Source of the DNA: an uncultured Clostridium sp.
GTDB taxonomy: Bacteria; Bacillota; Clostridia; Clostridiales; Clostridiaceae
Assembly: GCF_934754925.1 (NCBI RefSeq)
Contig: NZ_CAKVJA010000029.1
Coordinates: 1-33,328 of the forward strand
Direction: 5' to 3'
DNA length: 33,328 nucleotides
Part shown: in pieces, positions 1 to 7,897 of the stretch
Layout: every line of letters begins with the position of its first letter
Position numbering within the stretch: the first letter of the stretch is position 1
Program-made: the position numbers and the translations under genes
The notes under the pieces: model-generated
The model's input: only the letters and a program-made list of their open reading frames with translations
Database searches by the model: none
What the model was told of the DNA's origin: nothing

Positions 1-331
1 ACATCCGACTTTAGCAGGAGGTGCTTCCTTTTAAAAGGAAACTCACTCTTCACTATCGCTCAGAGGAGTAAGTTCATCTAACTAAATCAAGATTTAGAGA
101 TTCACTTAACGCTAATTTTATTCCAATAATAATTAAATTCTAAAGTTTATTATATAATACTTTCTTCCGGTTATATCATTAATTTTTCTCTATCACTGGC
201 TTTAAAGCTTAGATCTACAATTTTCTGCATGTCCCTTTAAAAGTTAACGACTCCTGCTATATTTTATATAATAAATTGTTAACTTATAAATATATATTTT
301 TAAATAAACTAAAAATATTAATATACAAATT
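1..331. other. Gene-free structured intergenic DNA at the left edge
   Basis: I see no coding region here. The first 110 bases are less AT-rich than the rest and contain palindromic pieces: TTCCTTTTAAAAGGAA near 26-41, and a hairpin with CTAAATC at 82-88 facing GATTTAG at 91-97, with weaker pairing extending outward. Bases 120-330 are nearly pure A/T without a clear signal. It may be the remains of an intergenic repeat cut by the window edge; that is inference only. Confidence 0.4.
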
Positions 332-531
332 AACTATAATATCAGAAAAATTTGTAGCACAAAACATTAACTATAAAGGGGCGCGTTATAAGCAGATACA
401 TGGAGAAAGAAAAAATGAAATACTAATTTGGAGGGAACAAAGATATAAATTCTAGGCGAAATTTCACCGTTCCAGGAAAATAAATATTTCATTTTTTCGC
501 TTCCATGTGGTGCGCAATTTAGTTATTTGAA
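332..531 (+). repeat. Foldback repeat, copy A (internally deleted)
   Basis: About 200 bases that match, as the reverse complement, the element at 13813-14118. Shared blocks include TTTGTAGCACAAA (351-363), the run from ACATGG near 409 through AATTTGGAGGGA (425-436), and the run from ACAAAGAT (437-444) through TTCACCGTTCC (463-473) to the CATGT near 504. The ends of the central part mirror each other: ACATGG...AAAAAATGAAATA on the left, TATTTCATTTTTTCGC...CCATGT on the right. Compared with copy B, 105 internal bases are missing at 436/437. It ends just before the small ferredoxin-like gene, so it may also carry that gene's promoter. No transposase is encoded, so it would be a MITE-like element. 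Confidence 0.8.
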
Positions 532-594
532 TAGCAATAAGTGAAAGTGTTTAGACTATATATGGAACAGATTAATAGTATGGAGGTAAAGCAT

Positions 595-777
595 ATGGAT
601 AAGAATAAGAAGATATGTCATTGTTTTAATGTATCAGTAGATGATATAGAAAGAGCAATAGAAAATGGGGCAGATACCTTTCAGGAGATTCAAGATGTAA
701 CTAATTGTGGAAAAGGTTGCGGATCATGTTTATCAAAGGCTAAAGCTGCTTTTGATGAATTGTTGAAGGAAAAATAG
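595..777 (+). CDS. BFD-type [2Fe-2S] ferredoxin-like small protein
   Basis: A 60-residue protein consisting of one BFD-like (bacterioferritin-associated ferredoxin) [2Fe-2S] domain. The ligand pattern is visible: C8-x-C10 near the N-terminus and C42-x2-C45 in CGKGCGSC, with an additional C38. I chose ATG 595 because GGAGG sits just upstream at 581-585 and the family fold begins here; an in-frame GTG at 541 would add 18 residues of unrelated sequence. BFD domains are fused to the C-terminus of some assimilatory nitrate reductases (NasA) and to NirB-type nitrite reductases. A free-standing copy next to a NarB-like enzyme may therefore be an electron carrier for it, but the domain also serves iron release and other roles. 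It has its own terminator. Confidence 0.85.
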   Translation: MDKNKKICHCFNVSVDDIERAIENGADTFQEIQDVTNCGKGCGSCLSKAKAAFDELLKEK

Positions 778-795
778 ATTCAGTTACTTATAGTT

Positions 796-840
796 AAAGG
801 CTCACTATGATAAAAATATATTACGCATAGTGAGCTTTTT
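796..840 (+). terminator. Rho-independent terminator after the BFD gene
   Basis: A hairpin with GCTCACTATG (800-809) facing CATAGTGAGC (826-835), followed by TTTTT. It separates the small ferredoxin-like gene from the dehydrogenase gene. Confidence 0.85.
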
Positions 841-916
841 ATAAAATTAATAAGTATTATAAGAATAAAAGTTACTAATAATAATTTATATTAAATAAAT
901 TATTAGGAGTGATAAT

Positions 917-1783
917 ATGAATTTTCCAACTAACTTTCCAGCACAGCATCAAGATAGACATCCAGGCTTTGAAAGTATAATGAAACCAGAGCCTATTTAT
1001 TATGATGAAAATTATATTAAAAAAGGAGATTTGTTGAAAGATAAGGTTGCGATAATAACAGGAGGAGATAGTGGAATTGGAAGAGCTATATCTTTAGCTT
1101 ATGCTTATCAAGGAGCAGATATTGTTATTATATACTATGATGAGTTAAAAGATGCAGAAGATACGAAAAATCTTATTGAAAAAATAGGTAGAAGGTGTGA
1201 TATTATTCAAGGTGATATAGCAGATGGTAAGTTCTGCAATGAAGCTATAGAATCAGTAATTAAGAGTTATGGAAAAATAGATATTTTAGTAAATAATGCT
1301 GCAGTTCAGTATGAATGCAAAGATTTTAAGGAAATCACAGATATGCAATTTGATAAAACAATGAAAACCAATATTTATGGAACTTTTTATATGACTAGAG
1401 CTGCATTAAAATATATGAAGTCGGGAGCATGTATAATAAATACTGCGTCAGTTACTGCATATGCAGGTAATGAAAAATTAATAGATTATTCTATGACGAA
1501 AGGTGCAATAGTATCATTAACAAGATCCTTATCAACATCATTAGCTAAAAAGAAAAGTGGTATAAGAGTTAATGCAGTTGCACCAGGTCCAATATGGACA
1601 CCATTAATTCCATCAAGCTTTCAATCTACAGAAATACCGCAATTTGGCTCAAATACACCTATGGCAAGAGCTGGACAGCCGGTTGAGTGTGCAGGAGCGT
1701 ATGTATTTCTAGCTTCAGAAGCAGCATCCTATATTACTGGTCAAACTATTCATATAAACGGTGGAGAAATAGTAAATAGTTAA
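917..1783 (+). CDS. Short-chain dehydrogenase/reductase with N-terminal extension
   Basis: A 288-residue classical SDR oxidoreductase of unknown substrate, expected in the cytoplasm with NAD(P)H. The nucleotide-binding motif TGGDSGIGR follows an extension of about 40 residues (FPAQHQDRHPGFE...MKPEP), which is typical of the YghA/YhdF/YdaD-like subgroup often annotated as general stress or glucose-dehydrogenase-like proteins. NNAA, the S/Y/K catalytic set (NTASVTAY...YSMTK), the APGPIWTPL loop and the C-terminal GQTIHINGG are all present, so it looks intact. AGGAG lies seven bases before the ATG. It is single, between two terminators, and has no evident link to nitrate reduction apart from position. 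Confidence 0.88.
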   Translation: MNFPTNFPAQHQDRHPGFESIMKPEPIYYDENYIKKGDLLKDKVAIITGGDSGIGRAISLAYAYQGADIVIIYYDELKDAEDTKNLIEKIGRRCDIIQGDIADGKFCNEAIESVIKSYGKIDILVNNAAVQYECKDFKEITDMQFDKTMKTNIYGTFYMTRAALKYMKSGACIINTASVTAYAGNEKLIDYSMTKGAIVSLTRSLSTSLAKKKSGIRVNAVAPGPIWTPLIPSSFQSTEIPQFGSNTPMARAGQPVECAGAYVFLASEAASYITGQTIHINGGEIVNS

Positions 1784-1790
1784 ATTTTCA

Positions 1791-1835
1791 TAAGCTATTA
1801 AGTTATTACTTAAATAACTTAATAGCTTAATTTTT
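1791..1835 (+). terminator. Terminator after the SDR gene
   Basis: A 17-bp perfect stem (TAAGCTATTAAGTTATT at 1791-1807 and its complement at 1813-1829) with a 5-base loop and then ATTTTTATT. It insulates the nitrate reductase promoter from upstream transcription. Confidence 0.88.
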
Positions 1836-1895
1836 ATTAAATAAAAAGGTTTAAAGAAAAAGTATTGTTAAAGTAATGACAATAAACGCTTGAGT

Positions 1896-1938
1896 TGTGA
1901 TTATAATCACAGTTAGGCGAAATCTTTAGTGATACAAT
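1896..1938 (+). promoter_or_regulatory. Fnr/Crp-type box and -10 element before the nitrate reductase operon
   Basis: TGTGATTATAATCACA (1896-1911) is a perfect TGTGA-N6-TCACA palindrome, the box bound by Bacillus Fnr and by E. coli Crp. A -10-like TACAAT sits at 1933-1938. This puts the box centre about 41.5 bases before the expected start near 1945, the class II activator arrangement. The same box with exactly the same spacing is found before the channel gene at 12059-12101. Which Crp/Fnr protein binds cannot be told; none is encoded in the window. Confidence 0.75.
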
Positions 1939-1999
1939 TAATCTGAAATAATACTGAATATAGAGTTTATTAAAATTGTGAATTGGAGATGGAAGTAGT

Positions 2000-4087
2000 A
2001 TGAAGAAGATTCAATCAACATGTAATTTATGTGCATTAGCATGTAATGTAGATTTTTATGTAGAAAATGGTAAAATAGCTAAGGTTTCACCTACTGTTGA
2101 TTATCCTGTAAATAAAGGTTTTTGTTGCATAAAAGGGTTAAACTTAGATAAGCAACAAACTAAAATTAAAGCAAGAAAGAATCCTTTATTAAGAGATGAA
2201 AATGGAGAGATGAAAGAAATTTCATGGGAAGAAGGCTTTAAAACATTTGCTAAAAAAATGACAAGCATTCAAGAAAAATACGGAAAAGAAAGTGTTGCTT
2301 TCATTAGTACAGGTCAAATGCCAACAGAAGATATGGCTTTACTAGGACATGTAGGTAGAAATTATATGGGAATAAATGGGGATGGTAATACGAGATTATG
2401 TATGGCTACATCAGTAGTTGCACATAAACAAAGTTTTGGATTTGATGCTCCACCGTATACATTAAATGATGCAGAACTTTCAGATACAATAATTTTAATT
2501 GGAGCAAATCCAGTTATAGCTCATCCAGTATTTTGGGGACGTATTAGAGAAAATAAAGAAGCAAAAATAATAACTATAGATCCAAGAAAGTCAGAAACAG
2601 CTATGAATTCAGATATATGGATAGACATTAAGCCAAAGGCTGACTTAGTATTAATGTATACTTTAGCTAATGTATTAATAGAAAAAGGATATATTGATAC
2701 AAATTACATAGAAAATCATACAGAAGGATATGAAGACTTTAAGAATCATGTAGCTAAATTTACGTTAGATACAGTTGAAGCTGAAACAGGAATAAGTGCA
2801 GAAAGAGTAGTAGAACTTGCAGAAATAATTCATGCAGGAGAAAGAGTTTCGTTCTGGTGGACAATGGGAGTTAACCAAGGGTATCAAGCAGTTAGAACAG
2901 CTCAATCTATAATTAACTTAGCGTTAATAACAGGAAATATTGGAAGACCAGGAACAGGTGCAAACTCTTTAACAGGGCAATGTAATGCTATGGGATCAAG
3001 AGCATTTAGTAATACAGCAGGTTTATTCGGTGGTGGAGACTTTGATAATCCAGTACGTAGAAAAGCTGTAGCAGAAGCTTTAGGTGTAGATGAAAGTGTG
3101 CTTGCTACAAAACCAACAATTCCTTACAATGCTATAATTGAAAAAGCTATTGCAGGTGAAATTAAGGGGTTATGGGTAATTTGTACAAATCCTAGACATT
3201 CATGGGCAAATAATGAAGAATTTGAAAAGTGCGTTAAGAATTTAGATTTCTTTGTTGTTCAAGATATATATGAAGATACTGATAGTGCTAAGCTTTGTGA
3301 TTTATACTTACCTTCAGTACCAGCACTTAAAAAAGAAGGTGTATTAATTAACACTGAAAGAAGATTATCAAAGGTTAATCCTGTAATTGCTAAAGAAGAA
3401 GGAGAATTATCAGATTTTGAAATCTTCTATAACATAGGTAAAGAACTTGGAATGGGAGACTTATTAAATGGATGGGAAACTCCAAGATCTACATTTGAAT
3501 TATTAAAGAAATGTTCTAAAGGAATGCCTTGTGATATAACAGGTGTAACTTACGAAATGTTAGAAGGACCAAATATGGAAGGTTCAAGAGGAGTTCAATG
3601 GCCATTTAGAGCTGGAGAAACTTTAGTTGAGGATGAAAGAAGATTATATGAAGATGGTAACTATTATACTCCATCAAAGAAAGCTAAATTCCACTTTGAA
3701 GATATAGCTGAAAATCCAAATCAAACAAGTGAAGAATTCCCATACATATTCAACTCAGGAAGAGGAACAGTAGGTCAATGGCATACTCAAGTAAGATCAA
3801 GAGAAATCGCTGAATCAGAAAGAATTTACTCTAAAGAATCTTATGCATTTATGCATCCAGAGTTGGCAGCAGAATTAAATATAACTGAAAATGAAAGAGT
3901 TAGTATAGCATCTCAAAATGGAGTAACTAAAGATTTTACTATAAAAATATCTGATCATGTTAAGAAAGATCATTTATATGCTCCAATGCATTATATTGAA
4001 ACAAATGGACTTACTCCTTCAGTTTACGATCCATATTCAAAGGAACCATCATTTAAAACAGTTGCAGTAAATATCATTAAAAAGTAA
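2000..4087 (+). CDS. narB: Molybdopterin oxidoreductase, NarB/NasA-like nitrate reductase catalytic subunit
   Basis: A 695-residue bis-MGD enzyme of the DMSO-reductase superfamily, predicted to reduce nitrate to nitrite in the cytoplasm; no signal or Tat peptide is seen. The N-terminal [4Fe-4S] motif is C8-x2-C11-x3-C15 with C43-x-K-G. The molybdenum ligand region reads NTRLCMATSVVAHK with Cys at 134, and DAPP follows. This resembles NarB/NasA/NapA rather than formate dehydrogenase, which has a different Sec/Cys neighbourhood. The length fits NarB (about 700). The C-terminal molydopterin-binding domain includes SGRGTVGQWHTQVRS. It is the first gene of a three-gene operon with a polyferredoxin and a FAD reductase, next to cofactor genes including mobA and mobB. 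Substrate is inferred; other oxyanions are possible. Confidence 0.82.
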   Translation: MKKIQSTCNLCALACNVDFYVENGKIAKVSPTVDYPVNKGFCCIKGLNLDKQQTKIKARKNPLLRDENGEMKEISWEEGFKTFAKKMTSIQEKYGKESVAFISTGQMPTEDMALLGHVGRNYMGINGDGNTRLCMATSVVAHKQSFGFDAPPYTLNDAELSDTIILIGANPVIAHPVFWGRIRENKEAKIITIDPRKSETAMNSDIWIDIKPKADLVLMYTLANVLIEKGYIDTNYIENHTEGYEDFKNHVAKFTLDTVEAETGISAERVVELAEIIHAGERVSFWWTMGVNQGYQAVRTAQSIINLALITGNIGRPGTGANSLTGQCNAMGSRAFSNTAGLFGGGDFDNPVRRKAVAEALGVDESVLATKPTIPYNAIIEKAIAGEIKGLWVICTNPRHSWANNEEFEKCVKNLDFFVVQDIYEDTDSAKLCDLYLPSVPALKKEGVLINTERRLSKVNPVIAKEEGELSDFEIFYNIGKELGMGDLLNGWETPRSTFELLKKCSKGMPCDITGVTYEMLEGPNMEGSRGVQWPFRAGETLVEDERRLYEDGNYYTPSKKAKFHFEDIAENPNQTSEEFPYIFNSGRGTVGQWHTQVRSREIAESERIYSKESYAFMHPELAAELNITENERVSIASQNGVTKDFTIKISDHVKKDHLYAPMHYIETNGLTPSVYDPYSKEPSFKTVAVNIIKK

Positions 4088-4100
4088 AGGGTGACTAAAG

Positions 4101-4508
4101 ATGAAAAGAATTAAAATAGATAGAGATAAATGTGTAGGTTGTTTAACTTGTACAACTGCATGTATTGTAGCTCATGAATCAGAAGATACAAGAAGTAGAA
4201 TAACAATAGATAGCGCTGGGAAATATGCACCTATTTTCTGTAGACATTGTGATAGACCTGAATGTGTTTATACTTGTATGACTGGTGCTATGAGTAAAAA
4301 TAAAGAAACAGGATTAGTTGAATATAACAAAGAACATTGTGCTAGCTGTTACATGTGTATAATGGCATGTCCTTATGGTGTTTTAAAAGCTGATAGTAGA
4401 ATGCATAAAGAAATAATGAAATGTGATGCATGTAAGGCGCATGGAACTGCACAATGTGTAGCTAAATGTCCAATGGGAGCAATTACTTTAGAGGAGGTAA
4501 CTGAATAA
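4101..4508 (+). CDS. Polyferredoxin electron-transfer subunit with four [4Fe-4S] motifs
   Basis: A 135-residue protein with 16 ligand cysteines in four groups: CVGCLTCTTAC, CRHCDRPECVYTC, CASCYMCIMACP and CDACKAHGTAQCVAKCP. This is the HycB/DmsB/NrfC-like layout that wires molybdoenzymes to an electron donor. There is no membrane anchor or Tat signal, so it should be soluble. It begins 13 bases after the catalytic subunit gene, with AGGGTGA as binding site, and its stop codon overlaps the ATG of the next gene. It probably relays electrons from the FAD protein to the nitrate reductase. Confidence 0.88.
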   Translation: MKRIKIDRDKCVGCLTCTTACIVAHESEDTRSRITIDSAGKYAPIFCRHCDRPECVYTCMTGAMSKNKETGLVEYNKEHCASCYMCIMACPYGVLKADSRMHKEIMKCDACKAHGTAQCVAKCPMGAITLEEVTE

Positions 4509-5734
4509 TGAGATATGTAGTTATAGGAGCCTCTGCTGCAGGTATAAGTGGAGCTAAAACTTTAAGAGAACTAGATAAAGAAGCTGAAATAGTATTAGTA
4601 TCAAAGGATGAAAATGTATATTCAAGATGTATACTTCATCACTACATTTCAAATCATAGAGATGTTGATGCATTAAACTTTACAAGTAAAGAATTCTTTG
4701 AAGAAAATAACATAACTTGGATGAAAGGTTTAGAAGTAAAGGCTCTTAATGATAAAGATCAAGTTTTAGAATTATCAAGTGGTGAAACTTTAAGTTATGA
4801 TAAATTATTAGTCTGTAGTGGGGCATCTGCATTTATACCACCAGTTCCAGGACTTAGAGAAGGTAATAATGTAGTTGGATTAAGAAATTTAGATGATGCT
4901 ATATTAATAAAGGAGCAAGCTAAGAAGGTTAAAAATGTAGTAGTTTTAGGAGCTGGGCTTGTTGGAATAGATGCAGTTAGTGGATTACTTGGACAAGGAT
5001 TAAATATATCTTTAGTTGAAATGAGTAATAAGATACTTCCATTACAATTAGACAAGCATGCATCTGATGTCTATGAAAAGAAGTTTATTGAAGAAGGTGT
5101 TTCTTTAAAATTAGATGTTAAAGCTGAAAAATTACTTTTAGATGAAAATAATAACCCTAAAGCTTTATTATTAAACACAGGTGAAGAAGTACCATGTGAA
5201 TTAGTAGTAGTTGCTACAGGTGTTAGATCAAATATTGCATTTATGGAAAATAGTAATGTTGAATGTGATAGATTTGGATTAATAATTGATGCAAAAGGAA
5301 AGACTAATGTTGAAAACATATATGGAGCTGGGGATGTAACTGGTAGAAATCCAATATGGCCAACAGCTGTAAAAGAAGGTATAATTGCAGCACATAATAT
5401 GTTAGGAAAAGAAATGATAATGACTGACTTCTTTGGAAGTAAAAATACAATGAACTTTGTAGGAATAGCTACCATGTCTCTTGGAATGGTAGAACCAGCT
5501 GATGAAACTTATATAGTTGAAACTAAAGTTGAAGGGGATAACTACAAGAAGATAATTCATAAAGATGGAAAGATTTATGGAGCTATAATTCAAGGAGATT
5601 TATCTTACGCGGGAGTTTTAACTCAGCTTATTAAAGAAAATATTGATGTTTCTAAAGTAACTAAAAGCTTATTTGATATAGATTATGCAGATTTCTTTAA
5701 CATAGAAAAGAATTTTGAGTTTAGCTATAAGTAA
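4508..5734 (+). CDS. FAD-dependent NAD(P)H oxidoreductase, nitrate reductase electron-input subunit
   Basis: A 408-residue class of pyridine nucleotide-disulfide oxidoreductase like the N-terminal part of NirB or rubredoxin/ferredoxin reductases. The FAD Rossmann motif GASAAG is at 7-12, the NAD(P)H motif GAGLVG starts at 148, and IYGAGDVTG is the second FAD contact. A cysteine (SRC) lies near residue 40, at the place where NADH oxidase and CoA-disulfide reductase relatives carry a redox Cys, so a peroxide or NADH oxidase activity is an alternative. The ATG overlaps the previous stop by one base (TAATG), which implies translational coupling. Context suggests it oxidises NAD(P)H and passes electrons to the polyferredoxin and NarB-like subunit. 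Confidence 0.85.
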   Translation: MRYVVIGASAAGISGAKTLRELDKEAEIVLVSKDENVYSRCILHHYISNHRDVDALNFTSKEFFEENNITWMKGLEVKALNDKDQVLELSSGETLSYDKLLVCSGASAFIPPVPGLREGNNVVGLRNLDDAILIKEQAKKVKNVVVLGAGLVGIDAVSGLLGQGLNISLVEMSNKILPLQLDKHASDVYEKKFIEEGVSLKLDVKAEKLLLDENNNPKALLLNTGEEVPCELVVVATGVRSNIAFMENSNVECDRFGLIIDAKGKTNVENIYGAGDVTGRNPIWPTAVKEGIIAAHNMLGKEMIMTDFFGSKNTMNFVGIATMSLGMVEPADETYIVETKVEGDNYKKIIHKDGKIYGAIIQGDLSYAGVLTQLIKENIDVSKVTKSLFDIDYADFFNIEKNFEFSYK

Positions 5735-5784
5735 TATTATAAATCTTTGATTTAGAATATTAATTCAGTTAAAATAAATTAAAA

Positions 5785-5838
5785 AGAGTTAGAGGAAGAA
5801 ATTAAATTTTAAATATAAATTTTCCTCTAACTTATTAA
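5785..5838 (+). terminator. Possible terminator after the nitrate reductase operon
   Basis: AGTTAGAGGAA (5787-5797) faces TTCCTCTAACT (5822-5832), with further A/T pairing inside. The 3' side is only CTTATTAAATTT, so the U-tract is weak; leaky termination into mobB is possible. Confidence 0.5.
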
Positions 5839-5915
5839 ATTTAAGTGACATATTTACAAAATAAATAAAAATCTATATAATGCAAACTAAAAATATAATA
5901 TAAAGGATGAATTTA

Positions 5916-6425
5916 ATGTCCAAGGTAGTTAATATAGTTGGGTCAAGTTCTAATGTTGGAAAAACTTATTTACTTGAAGGGTTAATAAAAGAACTAAAAG
6001 TTAGAGGATATAGTATAGCAACTATAAAACATGATGTTCATGGATTTGATATAGATAAAAAAGGAAAAGATACATATAAACATAGAGAAGCAGGTTCAGA
6101 AACAGTAATAATTTCTTCTAAAAATAGACTTGCAATGATAAAAGAATTGAAAGAAGAAACTGAACTTAATGATATTATTAAAATGGTATTAGATAAAGAT
6201 ATTATTTTAATTGAAGGATATAAAAAAAGTAATTTAAGAAAAATAGAAGTATTTAGAAGTGGAGTAAGTGAAAAGATAATAACTCCTAAGGAAAAAATAA
6301 TTGCAGTTGCAAGTGATATTAATATAGATATTGATGATATAATTATAGTAGATAGAGAAGATTATAAAAAGCTTGCAGACTTAATTGAAAAGGAAAAAGA
6401 ATTTAGTTTTGAAAATTATCAATAA
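5916..6425 (+). CDS. mobB: Molybdopterin-guanine dinucleotide biosynthesis protein MobB
   Basis: About 169 residues; a small P-loop GTP-binding protein that assists MobA in adding GMP to molybdopterin. It has the Walker A motif GSSSNVGKT at the N-terminus, IKHDVHGFDID and KDTYKHREAGSE, which are hallmarks of MobB, and LIEGYKKS (Walker-B-like region). An in-frame ATG at 5907 exists, but AAAGGATGA then forms the ribosome binding site for the ATG at 5916, which starts right at the conserved part. It lies between the nitrate reductase operon and the riboswitch-controlled moeA operon, so it is likely read independently of the Moco riboswitch. Confidence 0.9.
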   Translation: MSKVVNIVGSSSNVGKTYLLEGLIKELKVRGYSIATIKHDVHGFDIDKKGKDTYKHREAGSETVIISSKNRLAMIKELKEETELNDIIKMVLDKDIILIEGYKKSNLRKIEVFRSGVSEKIITPKEKIIAVASDINIDIDDIIIVDREDYKKLADLIEKEKEFSFENYQ

Positions 6426-6427
6426 AA

Positions 6428-6543
6428 TATTTTCTAGAGCTGAGTAGCCTAAGGATATAATCTATGGAGCTTATGCCGGAATTTATATAATTCAAGGGTG
6501 ATATTTGAAAAGATATTATCTCCACGTTTTGGGAAGGAAAATA
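6428..6543 (+). ncRNA. Candidate Moco (molybdenum cofactor) riboswitch aptamer
   Basis: The 5' region of moeA contains a structured stretch. An outer helix pairs TATTTTCT (6428-6435) with GGAAAATA (6536-6543). Inside are a hairpin GAATT/AATTC (6479-6483/6489-6493) and an eight-pair helix GGTGATAT/ATATTATC (6497-6504/6513-6520, two G-U pairs) preceded by A and followed by TCCACG. The order A-GGG-helix-loop-helix-TCC(C/A)CG and the downstream TTTTGGGAAGG resemble, from memory, the E. coli moaA leader (AGGGCGAAG...CTTCGCCTCCCG, then TCTGGAAAGG) that defines the Moco RNA family. The position, before seven Moco genes and just upstream of a terminator, fits. I did not run a covariance search. Confidence 0.7.
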
Positions 6544-6592
6544 AGTTGATTTAAATATATTTAATTATTTACTAGTTAATTTAAAACCAAGA

Positions 6593-6662
6593 ATTTAGGT
6601 TTTTATATTTAAAATAGGCTTATTACTCATACCTAAAATATGAAGTAATAAGCCTATTTTTA
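6593..6662 (+). terminator. Riboswitch expression platform: terminator before moeA
   Basis: A perfect 17-bp stem (AAAATAGGCTTATTACT at 6611-6627 with its complement at 6644-6660) with a T-run ends only eight bases before the moeA ribosome binding site. No upstream gene needs it that close, so it is probably a regulated attenuator of the preceding aptamer. ATTTAGGT (6593-6600) can pair with ACCTAAA (6631-6637) in the terminator loop; this may be part of a switch. Confidence 0.75.
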
Positions 6663-6678
6663 GTTAAGAGGTGAGTAA

Positions 6679-7884
6679 ATGAAGTCATTTATATCGTTAG
6701 AAGAATCAATAAGTATATTAAATGATAATGTAAAACATCTAGAAACTGAAGAAGTTAATTTAAGAAATGGAACAAAAAGAGTATTAGCAGAAGATATTTA
6801 CTCTATAATTGACAATCCACCATTTAATAAATCAGCTATGGATGGATATGCAATAATAGCAGAAGATAGCAAATCAAAAGAAAAAATTAAGATTGTAGAT
6901 AAGGTTTTTGCAGGAGATGTGTGTAATAGTGAAGTTACATCAAAAACTGCAGTTAGAATAATGACAGGGGCACCTATACCAAAGGGAGCAACAGCAGTAA
7001 TAAAACAAGAAGATGTTACTTTAATTGATGATAATTTTATTATTTTAAACAAAGTTCTAAAGGATGATGAGAATATTTGTTTTAAAGGTGAGGATATAAG
7101 TAAAGGAAAATTGTTAGTTAATAAAGGAAAGAAGCTAGATTTTGCAGATATAGGAATTATAGCAAGTACAGGAATAGAAAAAATTAAAGTTTATAAACTG
7201 CCTAAAATAGCTTTAATTAGTACAGGAGATGAGGTTATAGATGTAGAAGAGAAACTAATTCCTGGAAAAATATTTAATAGCAATAAATATAGTATAATTT
7301 CTAGAATTAAGGAATTAGACTATGATATTCAATATAGTACACATGTAAAAGATATAGAGAATCAAATAGAAAAATGTATAAATAGCATTTCAAATGATAT
7401 GGATATAATAATAACTACTGGAGGAGTTTCAGTAGGAGAGAAAGATTTATTAAATAAAGCTATAGATAATATTAATGGTAAAAGGTTATTTTGGAAAGTT
7501 AAAATGAAGCCAGGTTCAGCTGTACTTTGCAGTAAGGTAAATAATGCTTTAGTTATTAGTTTATCAGGAAACCCCACAGCTGCTCTAACAGCATTTGAGC
7601 TTTTTGTAAAAACATCGCTAGAAAAGATGTGTGGATATGATGAAGTAAAAGTAAAAAGAGAAAAAGCAATATTATGCAATGATTTTACTAAGAAAAGTCC
7701 TCAAAGAAGATTTATTAGAGCAAGAGCTGAGATTGAAGATGGAAAACAAGTTGCATATATAACTCAAATTAAAAGTGGAAATGGAATATTAAGTTCTAAT
7801 TTGAATTCAAATTGTATGATAGATGTTCAAGGTGGAAGTGAAGGACTTAATGCAGGAGATATAATAGATATCATAAAGTTTTAA
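6679..7884 (+). CDS. moeA: Molybdopterin molybdenumtransferase MoeA
   Basis: A 401-residue cytoplasmic enzyme that inserts molybdate into adenylylated molybdopterin. It shows NPPFNKSAMDGYA, the MTGAPIPKGATAVIKQED loop, STGDEV, TTGGVSVGEKD and the LSGNPTAALTAFE substrate-binding region, so all MoeA domains are present and the length is normal (about 400). AAGAGGTGAG lies before the ATG. It is the first gene of the Moco operon and directly follows the candidate riboswitch terminator; mobA follows after 13 bases. Confidence 0.95.
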   Translation: MKSFISLEESISILNDNVKHLETEEVNLRNGTKRVLAEDIYSIIDNPPFNKSAMDGYAIIAEDSKSKEKIKIVDKVFAGDVCNSEVTSKTAVRIMTGAPIPKGATAVIKQEDVTLIDDNFIILNKVLKDDENICFKGEDISKGKLLVNKGKKLDFADIGIIASTGIEKIKVYKLPKIALISTGDEVIDVEEKLIPGKIFNSNKYSIISRIKELDYDIQYSTHVKDIENQIEKCINSISNDMDIIITTGGVSVGEKDLLNKAIDNINGKRLFWKVKMKPGSAVLCSKVNNALVISLSGNPTAALTAFELFVKTSLEKMCGYDEVKVKREKAILCNDFTKKSPQRRFIRARAEIEDGKQVAYITQIKSGNGILSSNLNSNCMIDVQGGSEGLNAGDIIDIIKF

Positions 7885-7897
7885 GGAGAAGATACTT

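Noticed and set aside
241..300. Rex-like half site ATTGTTAAC near the left edge
   Set aside because: One half-site only, far from a gene, in almost pure A/T sequence.
2000..4087. Formate dehydrogenase or selenoprotein for the molybdoenzyme
   Set aside because: The molybdenum ligand is an ordinary Cys in RLCMATS with DAPP after it, and there is no in-frame TGA; this fits nitrate reductase better.
4795..5593. Minus-strand reading frames opposite the FAD reductase gene
   Set aside because: They lie wholly inside a well-supported gene, have low-complexity translations and no binding site; they are shadows of its codon bias.
6798..7679. Minus-strand frames opposite moeA
   Set aside because: moeA motifs are complete on the plus strand; the opposite frames have no recognisable domain or binding site.
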